Shown here piece after piece: positions 51,097 to 60,031 of a stretch of 64,000 nucleotides of DNA. A model generated the notes under the pieces. It was not told the origin of the DNA, did not search any database, and saw only the letters and a program-made list of their open reading frames with translations. Location: assembly GCF_017309955.1 (NCBI RefSeq), contig NZ_CP021247.1:3373001-3437000 (forward strand), in the 5' to 3' direction. The translations under genes were made by a program, and so were the position numbers. The stretch is from Novosphingobium sp. KA1 (GTDB lineage: Bacteria; Pseudomonadota; Alphaproteobacteria; Sphingomonadales; Sphingomonadaceae). Each line of letters opens with the position of its first letter. The stretch's first letter is position 1.

Positions 51097-51729
51097 CTAG
51101 ATGCGCCCGCCCTTCCAGACGACTCGCCCGATCACCACCACATCGTCGAGCCCGCATTCGATCACCCGGTAGGCCGGATTGTCGCTGAGCAAGGCGATCC
51201 GCCCGGCCCCGACCGGTTCCAGCCGCTTGACCAGCACGGCATCGTCCAGACGCACGACATGAATGCCATCGCGCAGCGGCTGCCAATCGCGGTCGACAAG
51301 GATCTCGTCGCCATGACGCAGTGTCGGCTCCATCGAATCGCCGGTCACGCTGATCGCGGAGAGCGCATCGGGCCGCAGCCCGAGCGAACGCAGCCACCGC
51401 GCGGTGAAGCGCAAGGTGCCGAAAGTCTCCTCCTCCCCCGCATGAGCCCCCGGCCCGGCGGATGCGCCGACGGCCAGCCGAGGCACATCGACCCATCCGG
51501 TCAGATCGTAGGATTTTTCCCCGCCCTTGCCCAGCTCCACCTCATCCACGCCAAAGAACCGCGCCAGCAGGCTGCGGTCCTGCTCCTCCAGCTTTCGAGG
51601 ACTGCCCTTCTTGATGAATTGCTGGAGATAGCTGGCATTCTTCCCGATCATCCGGGAGAGCGACGAAAGGCTGACCCCTCGTGCATCGGCGAGTTGCAGC
51701 AGGCGGGAGCGGGGGTCCGGGGTTTCCAT
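51097..51729 (-). CDS. S24 family peptidase, CI/LexA-like repressor
   Basis: 210 residues from ATG 51729. N-terminal helix-turn-helix: LLQLADARGVSLSSLSRMIG then KNASYLQQFIKKGSPRKLEE. The C-terminal S24 domain has the catalytic Ser in SVTGDSMEPTLRHGDEILVD and Lys in DDAVLVKRLEP. The self-cleavage site, often Ala-Gly, may be VGASAG near residue 95. It is divergent from a small Cro-like gene with a 12-bp palindrome between them, a phage-like switch without phage genes around it. Confidence 0.88.
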   Translation of the reverse strand: METPDPRSRLLQLADARGVSLSSLSRMIGKNASYLQQFIKKGSPRKLEEQDRSLLARFFGVDEVELGKGGEKSYDLTGWVDVPRLAVGASAGPGAHAGEEETFGTLRFTARWLRSLGLRPDALSAISVTGDSMEPTLRHGDEILVDRDWQPLRDGIHVVRLDDAVLVKRLEPVGAGRIALLSDNPAYRVIECGLDDVVVIGRVVWKGGRI

Positions 51730-51747
51730 AATGTAATCCGTAACCGA

Positions 51748-51759
51748 AGGAAATTTCCT
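51748..51759. promoter_or_regulatory. 12-bp perfect palindrome between the S24 and Cro-like genes
   Basis: AGGAAATTTCCT is perfectly symmetric and lies in the 101-base gap between the divergent starts. On the minus strand it falls right after a possible -35 (TTGTCT at 51764-51759). TAATGT half sites at both ends of the gap (51730-51735 and, inverted, 51794-51799) could be further operator halves. Confidence 0.45.
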
Positions 51760-51830
51760 AGACAAGTAGGATTTGGATGCCGAGATTTCCGGAACATTAC
51801 GAAAACATCCAAAACCGGAGCTTTCACACG

Positions 51831-52019
51831 ATGCTACTGCGCCAGATCGAGCGCTTTCTGCGCCTGACGGAAATGCCGTGGACCAAGTTCGGTCGCCTGG
51901 CGACCCATGACCCGCGATTCGTCGCCGACTTGCGCAACGGCCGCAATCCCCGCGCCGGCACCGTGAAACGCGTCGAACATTTCATGAACAATTATCTGGA
52001 GAGCCTCCATGCGCACTAA
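51831..52019 (+). CDS. small Cro-like DNA-binding protein
   Basis: 62 residues from ATG 51831, ggag at 10 bases; an in-frame ATG at 51777 would add 18 residues. The pattern MLLRQIERFLRLTEMPWTKF then GRLATHDPRFVADLRNGR resembles a minimal lambda-repressor-like helix-turn-helix with a conserved DPRFV turn. It faces the S24 repressor and overlaps the next gene by 11 bases. Family call is from pattern only. Confidence 0.65.
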   Translation: MLLRQIERFLRLTEMPWTKFGRLATHDPRFVADLRNGRNPRAGTVKRVEHFMNNYLESLHAH

Positions 52020-52440
52020 TTCCGCCGCCCATCACAAAGCCGGCCGTGACCAGGCCCGCAACACCGGCGAGTTCCGCTCCATGCTCGAAACCGCCCGCAG
52101 CGCGCTGGGCGATGGCGCGGGCAGGCCGCGCGGCCCCTGGCTGCTCCTGCTTTCGGAAGTGCTGCTGCTGGCAGGCAAACAAGTGGAATTCATCCATCAC
52201 GCCGAACGGCCGTGGAGCAGCGCCACCTTCTCCGGTTCGCGCCACACCATCGCGCTGGCATTCGAGGGCGTGGATGCCATCGTCGAGGGCGAGGCACTGA
52301 TCGCCGCCCTGCCCGATCACGAATTCACCGTGCCGGGGCGAATCGTCGCAGATGCCGCCATCGCCGCGGTCGACCATGCGGCAGGCCCGCCCGCGCGCAT
52401 GACGGTGGAAGTGGAACTGCTGCTGCTCGACGACTGCTGA
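52009..52440 (+). CDS. protein of unknown function (143 aa)
   Basis: Starts ATG 52009 inside the end of the Cro-like gene, so translation is coupled. An N-terminal basic stretch is followed by SRHTIALAFEGVDAIVEGEA and a strand-rich C-terminus ending VEVELLLLDDC. I recognise no family. No signal peptide or membrane helix. Coupled position suggests a job in the same S24-controlled unit. Confidence 0.6.
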   Translation: MRTNSAAHHKAGRDQARNTGEFRSMLETARSALGDGAGRPRGPWLLLLSEVLLLAGKQVEFIHHAERPWSSATFSGSRHTIALAFEGVDAIVEGEALIAALPDHEFTVPGRIVADAAIAAVDHAAGPPARMTVEVELLLLDDC

Positions 52441-52457
52441 GGCGCCGCGCGCATCAC

Positions 52458-52494
52458 ACCAACCTGCGAGGAGTCAAGCTCAACGCAGGTTGGT
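52458..52494. repeat. inverted repeat between convergent genes
   Basis: Arms accaacctgcg (52458-52468) and cgcaggttggt (52484-52494) are perfectly complementary over 11 bp with a 15-base loop. No U tract follows on either strand, so it is not a standard intrinsic terminator. Confidence 0.6.
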
Positions 52495-52495
52495 A

Positions 52496-53434
52496 TCAAT
52501 ACCCCCGCCCCGGATCGACGACATGGCCGAGCGGTTCGCCCGCAACGAACCGCTCGGCATTGGCAAGAAAGCGCGTCTCGCCGCGCGTATGGAGCAGATC
52601 CTGCGCCCGCCCCGAAAGGTGCATCGAGATATGGACATTCTCCCGCGACCATAGCGGGTGATCGGCGGGCAGCGGCTCGGGATCGGTGACATCGAGGAAC
52701 GCGCCGCCCAGATGCCCCGAATCGATCGATGCCAGCAGCGCCTCCTGATCGATTACGGTGCCGCGCGCGAAATTGACCAGTGCCGCCCCCGGTTTCATCG
52801 CCGCCAGTTCCGCCGGACCGAACATGCGGTATGTGTCCGGAGTCGAGGGCACGATCAGGATCACCCAGTCGAACTGCCCCAGCACGCCGCGCCACTCCTC
52901 CGCGCCCAGTTCCCCCGGGCCCGGACGGCGGCGAACGCCGGTCACTCGAGCGCCGAAGGCTCGCAGGATTTCCGCGATGCGGCTGCCGATTTCACCGGCG
53001 CCGATCACCAGCACCTGCGAATCGAGCAGTTCGCGCTTGCCCGGAGGCTCGGCCAGCCATTCGTGACGATCCTGCGCGCGCACGACCTCGCGCCAGCCCT
53101 TGGCCATCGTCAACATACCCATGACAGTGAACTCGGCAACCGACTGCGCATGGATGCCCCCGCCGTTGGTCAGCGTGATGCCCCGTTCGCGCAGCAGGTC
53201 GAGCGGCAGCCAGTCGACGCCCGAGGACAGCACGTTGCACCACTTGAGCCGTGTTCCCCGCGTGACCGCCTCGCGCGCGGTCGTGCCGTCGATCAGGTGC
53301 AGCCAGACCGCATCCGCCTGTTCCACCATGGCAAGAAGTTCAACGCCATCGCTGTACCAGCGCGCCTCGATCCCCTCCGGCAAGCGCCCCTCAAGACCGG
53401 GGCGGAACTGCGCGGAGATGAGGACGATGGTCAT
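52496..53434 (-). CDS. NAD-dependent D-2-hydroxyacid dehydrogenase
   Basis: 312 residues. The Rossmann motif VLVIGAGEIGSRIAEI lies near residue 150; the catalytic Arg is in VNFARGTVIDQEALL near 235 and Glu in DVTDPEPLPADHPLW near 260. The usual catalytic His is expected near 280, where the sequence reads ENVHISMHLSG, so a His is present. Closest to glyoxylate/hydroxypyruvate reductases in general layout. Substrate unknown. Confidence 0.92.
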   Translation of the reverse strand: MTIVLISAQFRPGLEGRLPEGIEARWYSDGVELLAMVEQADAVWLHLIDGTTAREAVTRGTRLKWCNVLSSGVDWLPLDLLRERGITLTNGGGIHAQSVAEFTVMGMLTMAKGWREVVRAQDRHEWLAEPPGKRELLDSQVLVIGAGEIGSRIAEILRAFGARVTGVRRRPGPGELGAEEWRGVLGQFDWVILIVPSTPDTYRMFGPAELAAMKPGAALVNFARGTVIDQEALLASIDSGHLGGAFLDVTDPEPLPADHPLWSRENVHISMHLSGRAQDLLHTRGETRFLANAERFVAGEPLGHVVDPGRGY

Positions 53435-53495
53435 TGACAGGCTCCGGACAGACATAACAACTTGAAGAAGAGTGAAATTGGCAGGGGAAGCCGAC

Positions 53496-54212
53496 ATGGC
53501 AAGACGGCAATGGGCATATGCGGTTGCGTTTCTGGGCTCGCTGGTCCCGTTCGGCGCAATGGCGCAGGACGAAGGCTCGCAGGAAGTCGTGGTCACCGCC
53601 TCGCGCCGCGATGCCGATGACTATTCCGCGACGATGCCCGCCGTGGGACTACGCCGAAAGGCCGACTTTGCCATCGTCGAAGTCACCGTATCGGGCGACA
53701 GCCGCGACAAGGCCCAGCGCGAGAGCGAAATCTACGACATGATCCGCAGCGCCATCGCCGCCGCGCCGGGCGCCGGCGTGCAACTGGCCTATGGCGAGCG
53801 TACGCTCCAGCCGCTCACCCCGCAGAACTACCGCGACCTGACACTGCGCAACGATTCCCGGCCCGACAGCCAACGCACCAGCTTTCTCGCGAAAGTACCG
53901 CTGACCGGCACGATCGATGCCCAGAGCGCACAGGCCGCGATCACGCGTTTCGTGAAATCGGTAAAGCCCGTCGGCCGCGCGCTGATGAGCGAGAGCGGCG
54001 ACCTGACCCTCTCGATCGTCGCTCCGGACCAGTATCGCGGCCAGATCGCCGATGCCATCGCCGCCGATGCCAGGGGCATGGCGAGCCGGCTCGGCAATGG
54101 CTACGGCGTGGAAATCGAAGGTCTGCAATGCCCGGTCGAGTGGACGCGCGCCGGCCTTTCCGAAGTGCTGCTCTTCTTGCCCTACAAGCTGAAAGTCGTG
54201 CCGCTCGGCTAG
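53496..54212 (+). CDS. exported SIMPL-like (DUF541) protein
   Basis: 238 residues from ATG 53496 with ggggaag upstream. Signal peptide (to about MAQ, residue 24), then EVVVTASRR, a segment like the TonB-box region of receptors but short. The body, FAIVEVTVSGDSRDKAQRES followed by AQAAITRFVKSVKPVG, resembles SIMPL repeats. Its stop shares the four bases CTAG (54209-54212) with the stop of cysS on the other strand. Role unknown; family call moderate. Confidence 0.6.
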   Translation: MARRQWAYAVAFLGSLVPFGAMAQDEGSQEVVVTASRRDADDYSATMPAVGLRRKADFAIVEVTVSGDSRDKAQRESEIYDMIRSAIAAAPGAGVQLAYGERTLQPLTPQNYRDLTLRNDSRPDSQRTSFLAKVPLTGTIDAQSAQAAITRFVKSVKPVGRALMSESGDLTLSIVAPDQYRGQIADAIAADARGMASRLGNGYGVEIEGLQCPVEWTRAGLSEVLLFLPYKLKVVPLG

Positions 54213-55672
54213 GCGAGCTTCCATTCCCAGCCGAGCGGGTCGCCGTCCATCGCCTCCACGCCCTTGGCCGCAAGTCCATCGCGCAGCGCATCGGAGCTGG
54301 CGAAGTCCTTCTCCGCACGCGCGGCCTTGCGGCGGGCCAGCACGTCCTCGATCTCGGCCTCGGTGATTTCGGCCGCCTTGGGACGAAGGCGCAGATCGGC
54401 GCGGCCGGTGCCGAACAGATCAAGCCCGAGCACGGCATCCATTCGCTCGACGACGGCCCGCTTGGCACCCGCATCGACCTTCTTGGCGGCCAGCACATCC
54501 TCGAGCGCCGTCAGCGCGACCGCGGTGTTGAGATCGTCACGAATGGCCTTCTCGAACGTTTCGAGCATCGGCGCGAGCTTGGGGTGGCCGGGATCGCCGG
54601 CTTCCACATCGCCCAGCCGCTCCACCACGATAATCATGCGCTTCAGGCGCACGAGCGCGGCGGCGAGGCCCTCCCACGAGAACTCCAGCTCCGACCGGTA
54701 ATGCGCCTGCAGGCACATCATGCGGTAGCCAAGCGGGTGGTAGCCCTTGTCGATCAGCAGTTGCAGGCGCAGGAACTCGCCCGAGGACTTGCTCATCTTG
54801 CCGGAACGCTCGACGAGGAAATTGTTGTGCATCCACACCTTGGCACCCGAATTTGCGGGCACGTCGAGGCCGCAGGCATCTTCGGGCTGGCAGCAGAACG
54901 CCTGGTTCTGGGCGATCTCGTTGGGGTGGTGGATCTCGCGGTGGTCGATGCCGCCGGTGTGGATGTCGAACGGGAAGCCGAGCAGATCGCCCGACATCAC
55001 CGAGCATTCGAGATGCCAGCCGGGAGCGCCCCGGCCCCAGGGAGAATCCCATTCCATCTGGCGCTTCTCGCCCTCGGGCGTCTTGCGCCAGATCGCGAAG
55101 TCGGCGGCGTTGCGCTTGTCCTCTACGGCCTCGATCCGCCCCTCCCCCTCATCGGTGACGGCACGCGCAAGGCGGCCGTAGTCGGCAACGGTGGAAACGT
55201 CGAAGTAGAGGCCGCTTTCCAGTTCGTAGCAGTGCCTTGGCGCGATCTTCTCGGCAAATGCGATCATCTGCGGAACGTAGTCCGTCGCGATCGACCACTT
55301 GGCCGGCTGCCGGATATTGAGCGCCTTGATGTCGGCCCAATAGGCCTGCGTGTAGTGCTCGGCGATGTCCCAGATGGACTGGGCTTGCGCCCTTGCCATC
55401 TTCTCCATCTTGTCCTCACCCGCATCGGCATCGTCGGTCAGGTGGCCGACGTCGGTGATGTTGATGACGTGGGTAAGCTTGTACCCCGCATGGCTGAGCG
55501 TCCGGCCGAGGATGTCCGCAAAGACATAGGCGCGCATGTTGCCGATGTGAGGGTAGTTGTAGACCGTCGGCCCGCAGGTATAGACGCGCGCCTCGCCGGC
55601 GTGGACGGGCTGGAACGGCTCCAGCTGGCGGGTCAGGCTGTTGAACAGCGTCAGGCTTTGCGTCTCGGTCAT
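54209..55672 (-). CDS. cysS: cysteinyl-tRNA synthetase
   Basis: 487 residues, class I synthetase. HIGH box is NYPHIGNMRAY near residue 37, KMSKS box is SGKMSKSSGEF near 285, and the zinc ligands include the Cys in VYTCGPTVYN and CSVMSGD and His in GGIDHREIHHPNE. Start ATG 55672 (MTETQSLTLFNSLTRQLEPF). Confidence 0.97.
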   Translation of the reverse strand: MTETQSLTLFNSLTRQLEPFQPVHAGEARVYTCGPTVYNYPHIGNMRAYVFADILGRTLSHAGYKLTHVINITDVGHLTDDADAGEDKMEKMARAQAQSIWDIAEHYTQAYWADIKALNIRQPAKWSIATDYVPQMIAFAEKIAPRHCYELESGLYFDVSTVADYGRLARAVTDEGEGRIEAVEDKRNAADFAIWRKTPEGEKRQMEWDSPWGRGAPGWHLECSVMSGDLLGFPFDIHTGGIDHREIHHPNEIAQNQAFCCQPEDACGLDVPANSGAKVWMHNNFLVERSGKMSKSSGEFLRLQLLIDKGYHPLGYRMMCLQAHYRSELEFSWEGLAAALVRLKRMIIVVERLGDVEAGDPGHPKLAPMLETFEKAIRDDLNTAVALTALEDVLAAKKVDAGAKRAVVERMDAVLGLDLFGTGRADLRLRPKAAEITEAEIEDVLARRKAARAEKDFASSDALRDGLAAKGVEAMDGDPLGWEWKLA

Positions 55673-55728
55673 GACGCAGGGCAATTAGGCAGGTGCCGGG
55701 CGCAGTCAAGCCACGCCCGGCATTCCGG

Positions 55729-56391
55729 TCATTCGAAACCGAGGAACTTCACCTGATCGTCCAGCGCCACGCGCGGGCGATCGAAGGCGTTTACCGGCGC
55801 GTCGAGGCGCTTGCCGATGGAGAGCCCACAGAACAGCAGGTGCGTCTCGTCCGACACGCCGATGTGGTCCTTGATGAGCCGGGCATAGAGGCCCATCCAT
55901 TCCTGCGGGCAGGAATCGAGGCCCTCCTCGCGCAGCAGCAGCATGATCGTCTGCAGCCACATGCCCACGTCCGACCACTGCGGCGAACCCATGAAACGCT
56001 CGAAATAGCAGACCAGCAGCACCGGCGCGCCGAACGAGGTGACGTTCTGGTTCATGAAGGCCTGGCGCCCTGCGGCGTCGTCCCGCGCGATGCCCATGGC
56101 GCCATACATGAGACCGCCCAGTTCCTGCAGCCGCGCGGCGTGGCGGGGCGACTGCATCGGCGCGGACCAGCTGTATTCCTCGGGATCCTGTGGCTGGCTG
56201 GCCAGCATCTTATCCTGCAGCGCCTTGAGCGGCTCACCGGTCAGCACGGTCGCTTCCCAGGGCTGGAAGTTGCAACCGGAAGGCGCCATGCGCGCCTTGT
56301 CGAGCACGCGGTGCAGCACGTCGAGGCTCACCGGCTCGTCGCTGAAGGCGCGGATCGAGCGGCGGCTGAGGACGGCGTCGGTGACGTTCAT
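55729..56391 (-). CDS. nitroreductase family protein
   Basis: 220 residues, FMN-dependent. RRSIRAFSDEPVSLDVLHRV binds the flavin phosphate; APSGCNFQPWEATVLTG and the C-terminal GLSIGKRLDAPVNAF match the family. It is not BluB: that cobalamin enzyme differs in its lid region. It lies 86 bases downstream of cobT on the same strand. Substrate unknown. Confidence 0.9.
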   Translation of the reverse strand: MNVTDAVLSRRSIRAFSDEPVSLDVLHRVLDKARMAPSGCNFQPWEATVLTGEPLKALQDKMLASQPQDPEEYSWSAPMQSPRHAARLQELGGLMYGAMGIARDDAAGRQAFMNQNVTSFGAPVLLVCYFERFMGSPQWSDVGMWLQTIMLLLREEGLDSCPQEWMGLYARLIKDHIGVSDETHLLFCGLSIGKRLDAPVNAFDRPRVALDDQVKFLGFE

Positions 56392-56477
56392 GAATTTCCC
56401 TTCGTTGGCGGCAGTTTGCAATCCGCCGCCGAACTTGGGACCGGGCGGCACATATTCAATACCGCCCGGTAGAAAAA

Positions 56478-58292
56478 TCACTCTTCCTCGAACAGACCTG
56501 CAAGCTGCTCGATCATCGTGCCGCCAAGCTGCTCGGCATCCATGATGGTGACGGCGCGCCGGTAATAGCGCGTAACGTCATGGCCGATGCCGATGGCAAC
56601 AAGCTGGACCGGGCTCTTGGCCTCGATCCATTCGATCACCCGACGCAGGTGCGCCTCGAGATAACCCGCCGAGTTCACCGAGAGGGTCGAATCGTCCACC
56701 GGCGCGCCGTCCGAGATCACCATCAGGATGCGGCGATCTTCCTGGCGGGCGAGCATCCGGTTATGCGCCCAGAGCAGCGCCTCGCCGTCGATGTTCTCTT
56801 TCAGCAGCCCTTCGCGCATCATCAGGCCGAGGTTCTTGCGCGCGCGGCGCCAGGGCTCGTCCGCCTTCTTGTAGACGATGTGGCGCAGGTCGTTGAGGCG
56901 GCCCGGATGGGCGGGACGGCCGCTGGCGAGCCATGCCTCGCGGCTCTGCCCGCCCTTCCACGCGCGGGTGGTGAAGCCGAGGATTTCCACCTTCACGCCG
57001 CAGCGTTCCAGCGTGCGCGCCAGCACGTCCGCACTGATCGCCGCGATCGAGATCGGCCGCCCGCGCATGGACCCCGAATTGTCGAGCAGCAGCGTGACGA
57101 CGGTGTCCTTGAACTCGACATCGCGCTCGATCTTGTAGGACAGCGACTGGCCGGGCGAGACGACCACACGGGCCAGCCGCGCGGCATCGAGCATGCCCTC
57201 TTCCTGATCGAAGTCCCACGAGCGGTTCTGCTGCGCCATGAGGCGCCGCTGGAGGCGATTGGCCAGCCGCGTGACGACGCCCTGAAGGCCCTTGAGCTGC
57301 GCGTCGAGATAGGCGCGCAGGCGGGTCAGCTCCTCTTCGTCGCAGAGGTCCGCGGCGCCGACCACTTCGTCATAGGCCTCGGTGAAGACCTGATAGTCGA
57401 AGCTTTCCGGAATGTCGGTCCAGGGGCGGTTCGGGCGGACCGGCAGCATGCCCTCATCGCCCTCGTCGCCTTCCTGGCCCTCGTCCATGTCCGCCGGATT
57501 TTCGCCCTCGGCCTCGGCCTCCCCCTGGTCCTCGCCCCGGGAGGGTTCGGCGGCGGCTTCGGCAGGCTGCTCCTCGCGCCCGCTTTCATCGCCGGTCTCG
57601 TCTTCCTCGGTCTGCTCGTCGCCGTCCATCTCGTCGGCGTCCTCGGGCGGCAGGTCGACTTCATCGGCCTGCGTCATCTCAAGATGCGCGAGCATGTCGA
57701 GCGAGAGTTTCTGGAAGGCCTTCTGGTCCTCCAGCAATCCGGCGAGCGCGTCGAAATCGTCGCCCGCCTTCGATTCGATCCAGCGGCGCACCATCTGCAC
57801 GCCGTCCTGCGCCACGTCGGGCACGGGCTGGCCGGTCAGGCGCTCGCGCAAAAGCAGTGCCAGCGCCGTCGGCACCGGAACCTTGTCCGGCGCATCGGCG
57901 CGCGCGATCGGGTCGCTGGCGATGCGCGCTTCCAGCGAGGCGTCAAGATTGTCGCGCATACCGGCATAGGCATTGGCGCCCAGCGCTTCGTAGCGGACCA
58001 TCTCCACCGCGTCGTAGCAGGCGCGCGCGGAAGGTTCGGACGGGGCGTGACGGCGGTGCAGCGCCTCGTTGTGGTGGCGCAGCCTGAGCGCAAAACTGTC
58101 GGCATAGCCACGCGCCTGCATCGCGGCGGCGCGTGGTACGGAGCGGCCCGGCATCGGGATGCGGAAGGTGCCCCCGGTCGCGCTGGGGGCATCGGCGGTC
58201 CAGTTGACCTCGACTTCGGCATCGTTGGCGATGGCGCGCGAAGCGCCGGTCAGCGCGAGCTTGAAGCGGTCGACAGGTGTTTCTTCGGACAT
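56478..58292 (-). CDS. cobT: cobaltochelatase subunit CobT
   Basis: 604 residues. Part of the aerobic cobalt-insertion complex CobNST of cobalamin synthesis. A highly acidic linker at about residues 210-290 ([19 protein letters not shown]) separates the N-terminal region from a C-terminal von Willebrand A domain with the MIDAS motif [13 protein letters not shown] near residue 395. cobS and cobN are not in the window; isolated cobT without cobN can also occur with a different role. Upstream lies the large palindrome. Confidence 0.93.
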   Translation of the reverse strand: MSEETPVDRFKLALTGASRAIANDAEVEVNWTADAPSATGGTFRIPMPGRSVPRAAAMQARGYADSFALRLRHHNEALHRRHAPSEPSARACYDAVEMVRYEALGANAYAGMRDNLDASLEARIASDPIARADAPDKVPVPTALALLLRERLTGQPVPDVAQDGVQMVRRWIESKAGDDFDALAGLLEDQKAFQKLSLDMLAHLEMTQADEVDLPPEDADEMDGDEQTEEDETGDESGREEQPAEAAAEPSRGEDQGEAEAEGENPADMDEGQEGDEGDEGMLPVRPNRPWTDIPESFDYQVFTEAYDEVVGAADLCDEEELTRLRAYLDAQLKGLQGVVTRLANRLQRRLMAQQNRSWDFDQEEGMLDAARLARVVVSPGQSLSYKIERDVEFKDTVVTLLLDNSGSMRGRPISIAAISADVLARTLERCGVKVEILGFTTRAWKGGQSREAWLASGRPAHPGRLNDLRHIVYKKADEPWRRARKNLGLMMREGLLKENIDGEALLWAHNRMLARQEDRRILMVISDGAPVDDSTLSVNSAGYLEAHLRRVIEWIEAKSPVQLVAIGIGHDVTRYYRRAVTIMDAEQLGGTMIEQLAGLFEEE

Positions 58293-58361
58293 CACCGCTC
58301 AATGGCGACATCGCCGCGCAGGCGCAAGACGCTGGAATGGAAATCCGCGACACGCGGATCT

Positions 58362-58445
58362 TGCGGCACCGGCCCACTCCCCCATCCGACTTCCCGTCAG
58401 GATATGCTCGTGGGAGGTCGGGTGGGGGAGTGGGCCGGTGCCGCA
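58362..58445. repeat. long palindrome with 34-bp arms
   Basis: Arms 58362-58395 and 58412-58445 are complementary over 34 positions with two G-U/mismatch sites, loop 16 bases; the first 23 positions pair perfectly (beginning tgcggcaccggcccactcc). It lies between the 3' end of the aldolase gene and cobT. Too long for an ordinary terminator and without a U tract; a dispersed palindromic element is likely. Confidence 0.75.
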
Positions 58446-58446
58446 C

Positions 58447-58472
58447 GGGAAATGCCCGAATGGGCATTTCCC
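58447..58472 (-). terminator. hairpin downstream of the aldolase gene
   Basis: Perfect 11-bp stem (58447-58457 with 58462-58472, arm gggaaatgccc), 4-base loop, 10 bases after the aldolase stop. No U tract, so termination is likely but not classical. Confidence 0.5.
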
Positions 58473-58482
58473 TTGCAGCCTG

Positions 58483-59133
58483 TCAGAGGCTCTGGCCGGT
58501 CTTGGCCCAGTCGGCCATGAAGCCTTCGATGCCCTTGTCGGTGAGGACATGCTTGACCAGGTTCTTGATGACCGCCGGCGGCATCGTCGCGACGTCGGCG
58601 CCGATGCGGGCGCATTCGAGGACGTGAACCGGGTGGCGGATCGAGGCGGCGAGGATCTCGGTCTCGAAGGCGTAGTTGTCGTAGATCAGGCGGATGTCGC
58701 GGATCAGGTCCATGCCGTCGAAGCCGTTGTCGTCATGACGGCCAACGAAAGGCGAGATGAACGAGGCGCCCGCCTTGGCGGCGAGCAGCGCCTGGTTGGC
58801 CGAGAAGCACAGGGTGACGTTGACCATGGTGCCGTCGCTGGTCAGCGCCTTGCAGGTCTTGAGGCCGTCGAAGGTGAGCGGCACCTTGATGCAGACGTTG
58901 TCGGCGATCTTGCGCAGGATTTCGGCCTCGCGCATCATGCCGGCATGGTCGAGCGCGACGACTTCGGCGCTGACCGGACCATCGGTAAGGCCGCAGATTT
59001 CCTTGGTGACTTCGATGAAGTCACGGCCGGACTTGGCAATCAGCGACGGGTTGGTGGTAACGCCGTCAAGCAGGCCGGTAGCGGCCAGCTCGGCGATTTC
59101 GGCAGTGTCGGCGGTGTCGACGAAGAACTTCAT
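58483..59133 (-). CDS. fsa: fructose-6-phosphate aldolase / transaldolase-like protein
   Basis: 216 residues of the short transaldolase subfamily. Starts [20 protein letters not shown]; the Schiff-base Lys is in [17 protein letters not shown] near residue 83, and [20 protein letters not shown] and ASIRHPVHV follow. In some lineages this protein is a true transaldolase, so the reaction is open. Confidence 0.93.
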   Translation of the reverse strand: MKFFVDTADTAEIAELAATGLLDGVTTNPSLIAKSGRDFIEVTKEICGLTDGPVSAEVVALDHAGMMREAEILRKIADNVCIKVPLTFDGLKTCKALTSDGTMVNVTLCFSANQALLAAKAGASFISPFVGRHDDNGFDGMDLIRDIRLIYDNYAFETEILAASIRHPVHVLECARIGADVATMPPAVIKNLVKHVLTDKGIEGFMADWAKTGQSL

Positions 59134-59248
59134 GGCGGGGTTCCTGTAATGGCATCACGCCCCTCAGGCCCACGGCCCGAGGGGCGATTCTGGCGCCCCC
59201 TATAGGCACAGAGCGCCGTGCTGGATACCCCGCCGAACGGCCGAACGA

Positions 59249-59923
59249 TCAGGCCGCCTTGAAGGTGGCGATCAGCAGGCTGTCGCCCGTCTGTGCCGGA
59301 TCCTGCCGGATGGCCGCCTCGGCCGAGCCGATCTCGTACCAGATGGCATTGTCCGCCTCGATCGCCAGGGCATGGGCGGCATCGGTGATCGTCACCCCCT
59401 TCAGCGCGGCAATCGCCTCACCCAGCGTGGGATCACCGGCCTGCTGCATCGCCCGTTCCATGTCCGGGAGCATGGCATTGACCAGCGCCGGGCCCATCGC
59501 CTTGCGCAGCAACGTGGTTGCCGCGGTACGGCCGCCGCCGAGCACCTCGGCAGGGTCGGGAATCGGAACCTGCCGGGCCGCCTGCGCCACCAGCGGGGCG
59601 GCCACCGCCGCGCTCTTGCCGGCGATGGTGTTGAGCTGGTGCTGCAGCTTCATCCTGAAATCGGCAGAGCGCAACTTGCGCGAGCGGGTCGCACCGGTGC
59701 GGGTGAACAGCACCGGCAGCGCAATGCGCGCAACCGGGCTGGTCCAGAACCCGTCCGGCTGGACCAGCCAGGTGAAGGCACGCTCGGACGACAGCCGCAT
59801 CAGGCGGCGCACCGGCTCGGCATCGCTGGTGAAAGCTCGGCGCAGGCCCGTCGTGGCGCAGCCGGAAACGGCAAAGGCCCCCAGCAGCGCGAAGCCGCCC
59901 AGCAGGGCACGGCGCTCGATCAT
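59249..59923 (-). CDS. DUF4197 lipoprotein
   Basis: 224 residues from ATG 59923 (MIERRALLGGFALLG). A lipobox (AVSGC) near residue 22 predicts a lipoprotein. The remainder carries the DUF4197 layout: IPDPAEVLGGGRTAATTLLR, then MLPDMERAM and an alanine-rich C-terminal helix. Function unknown. Divergent from priA, 108 bases apart. Confidence 0.82.
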   Translation of the reverse strand: MIERRALLGGFALLGAFAVSGCATTGLRRAFTSDAEPVRRLMRLSSERAFTWLVQPDGFWTSPVARIALPVLFTRTGATRSRKLRSADFRMKLQHQLNTIAGKSAAVAAPLVAQAARQVPIPDPAEVLGGGRTAATTLLRKAMGPALVNAMLPDMERAMQQAGDPTLGEAIAALKGVTITDAAHALAIEADNAIWYEIGSAEAAIRQDPAQTGDSLLIATFKAA

Positions 59924-60031
59924 GTACCCCTGCCCCGCACCTTCATGTCCGTCCGCCAGGTCCGGCGATCCCCAATTCACCATCATCATGTCCTTCACGC
60001 GACCTTACTCCGATGCCTATATGCATTTCAG

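Noticed and set aside
52458..52494. Intrinsic terminator between the 143-residue protein and the hydroxyacid dehydrogenase
   Set aside because: Perfect stem but no U tract on either strand; kept only as an inverted repeat.
55729..56391. BluB (lower cobalamin ligand synthase) beside cobT
   Set aside because: The protein has generic nitroreductase features and I see no BluB-specific segment.
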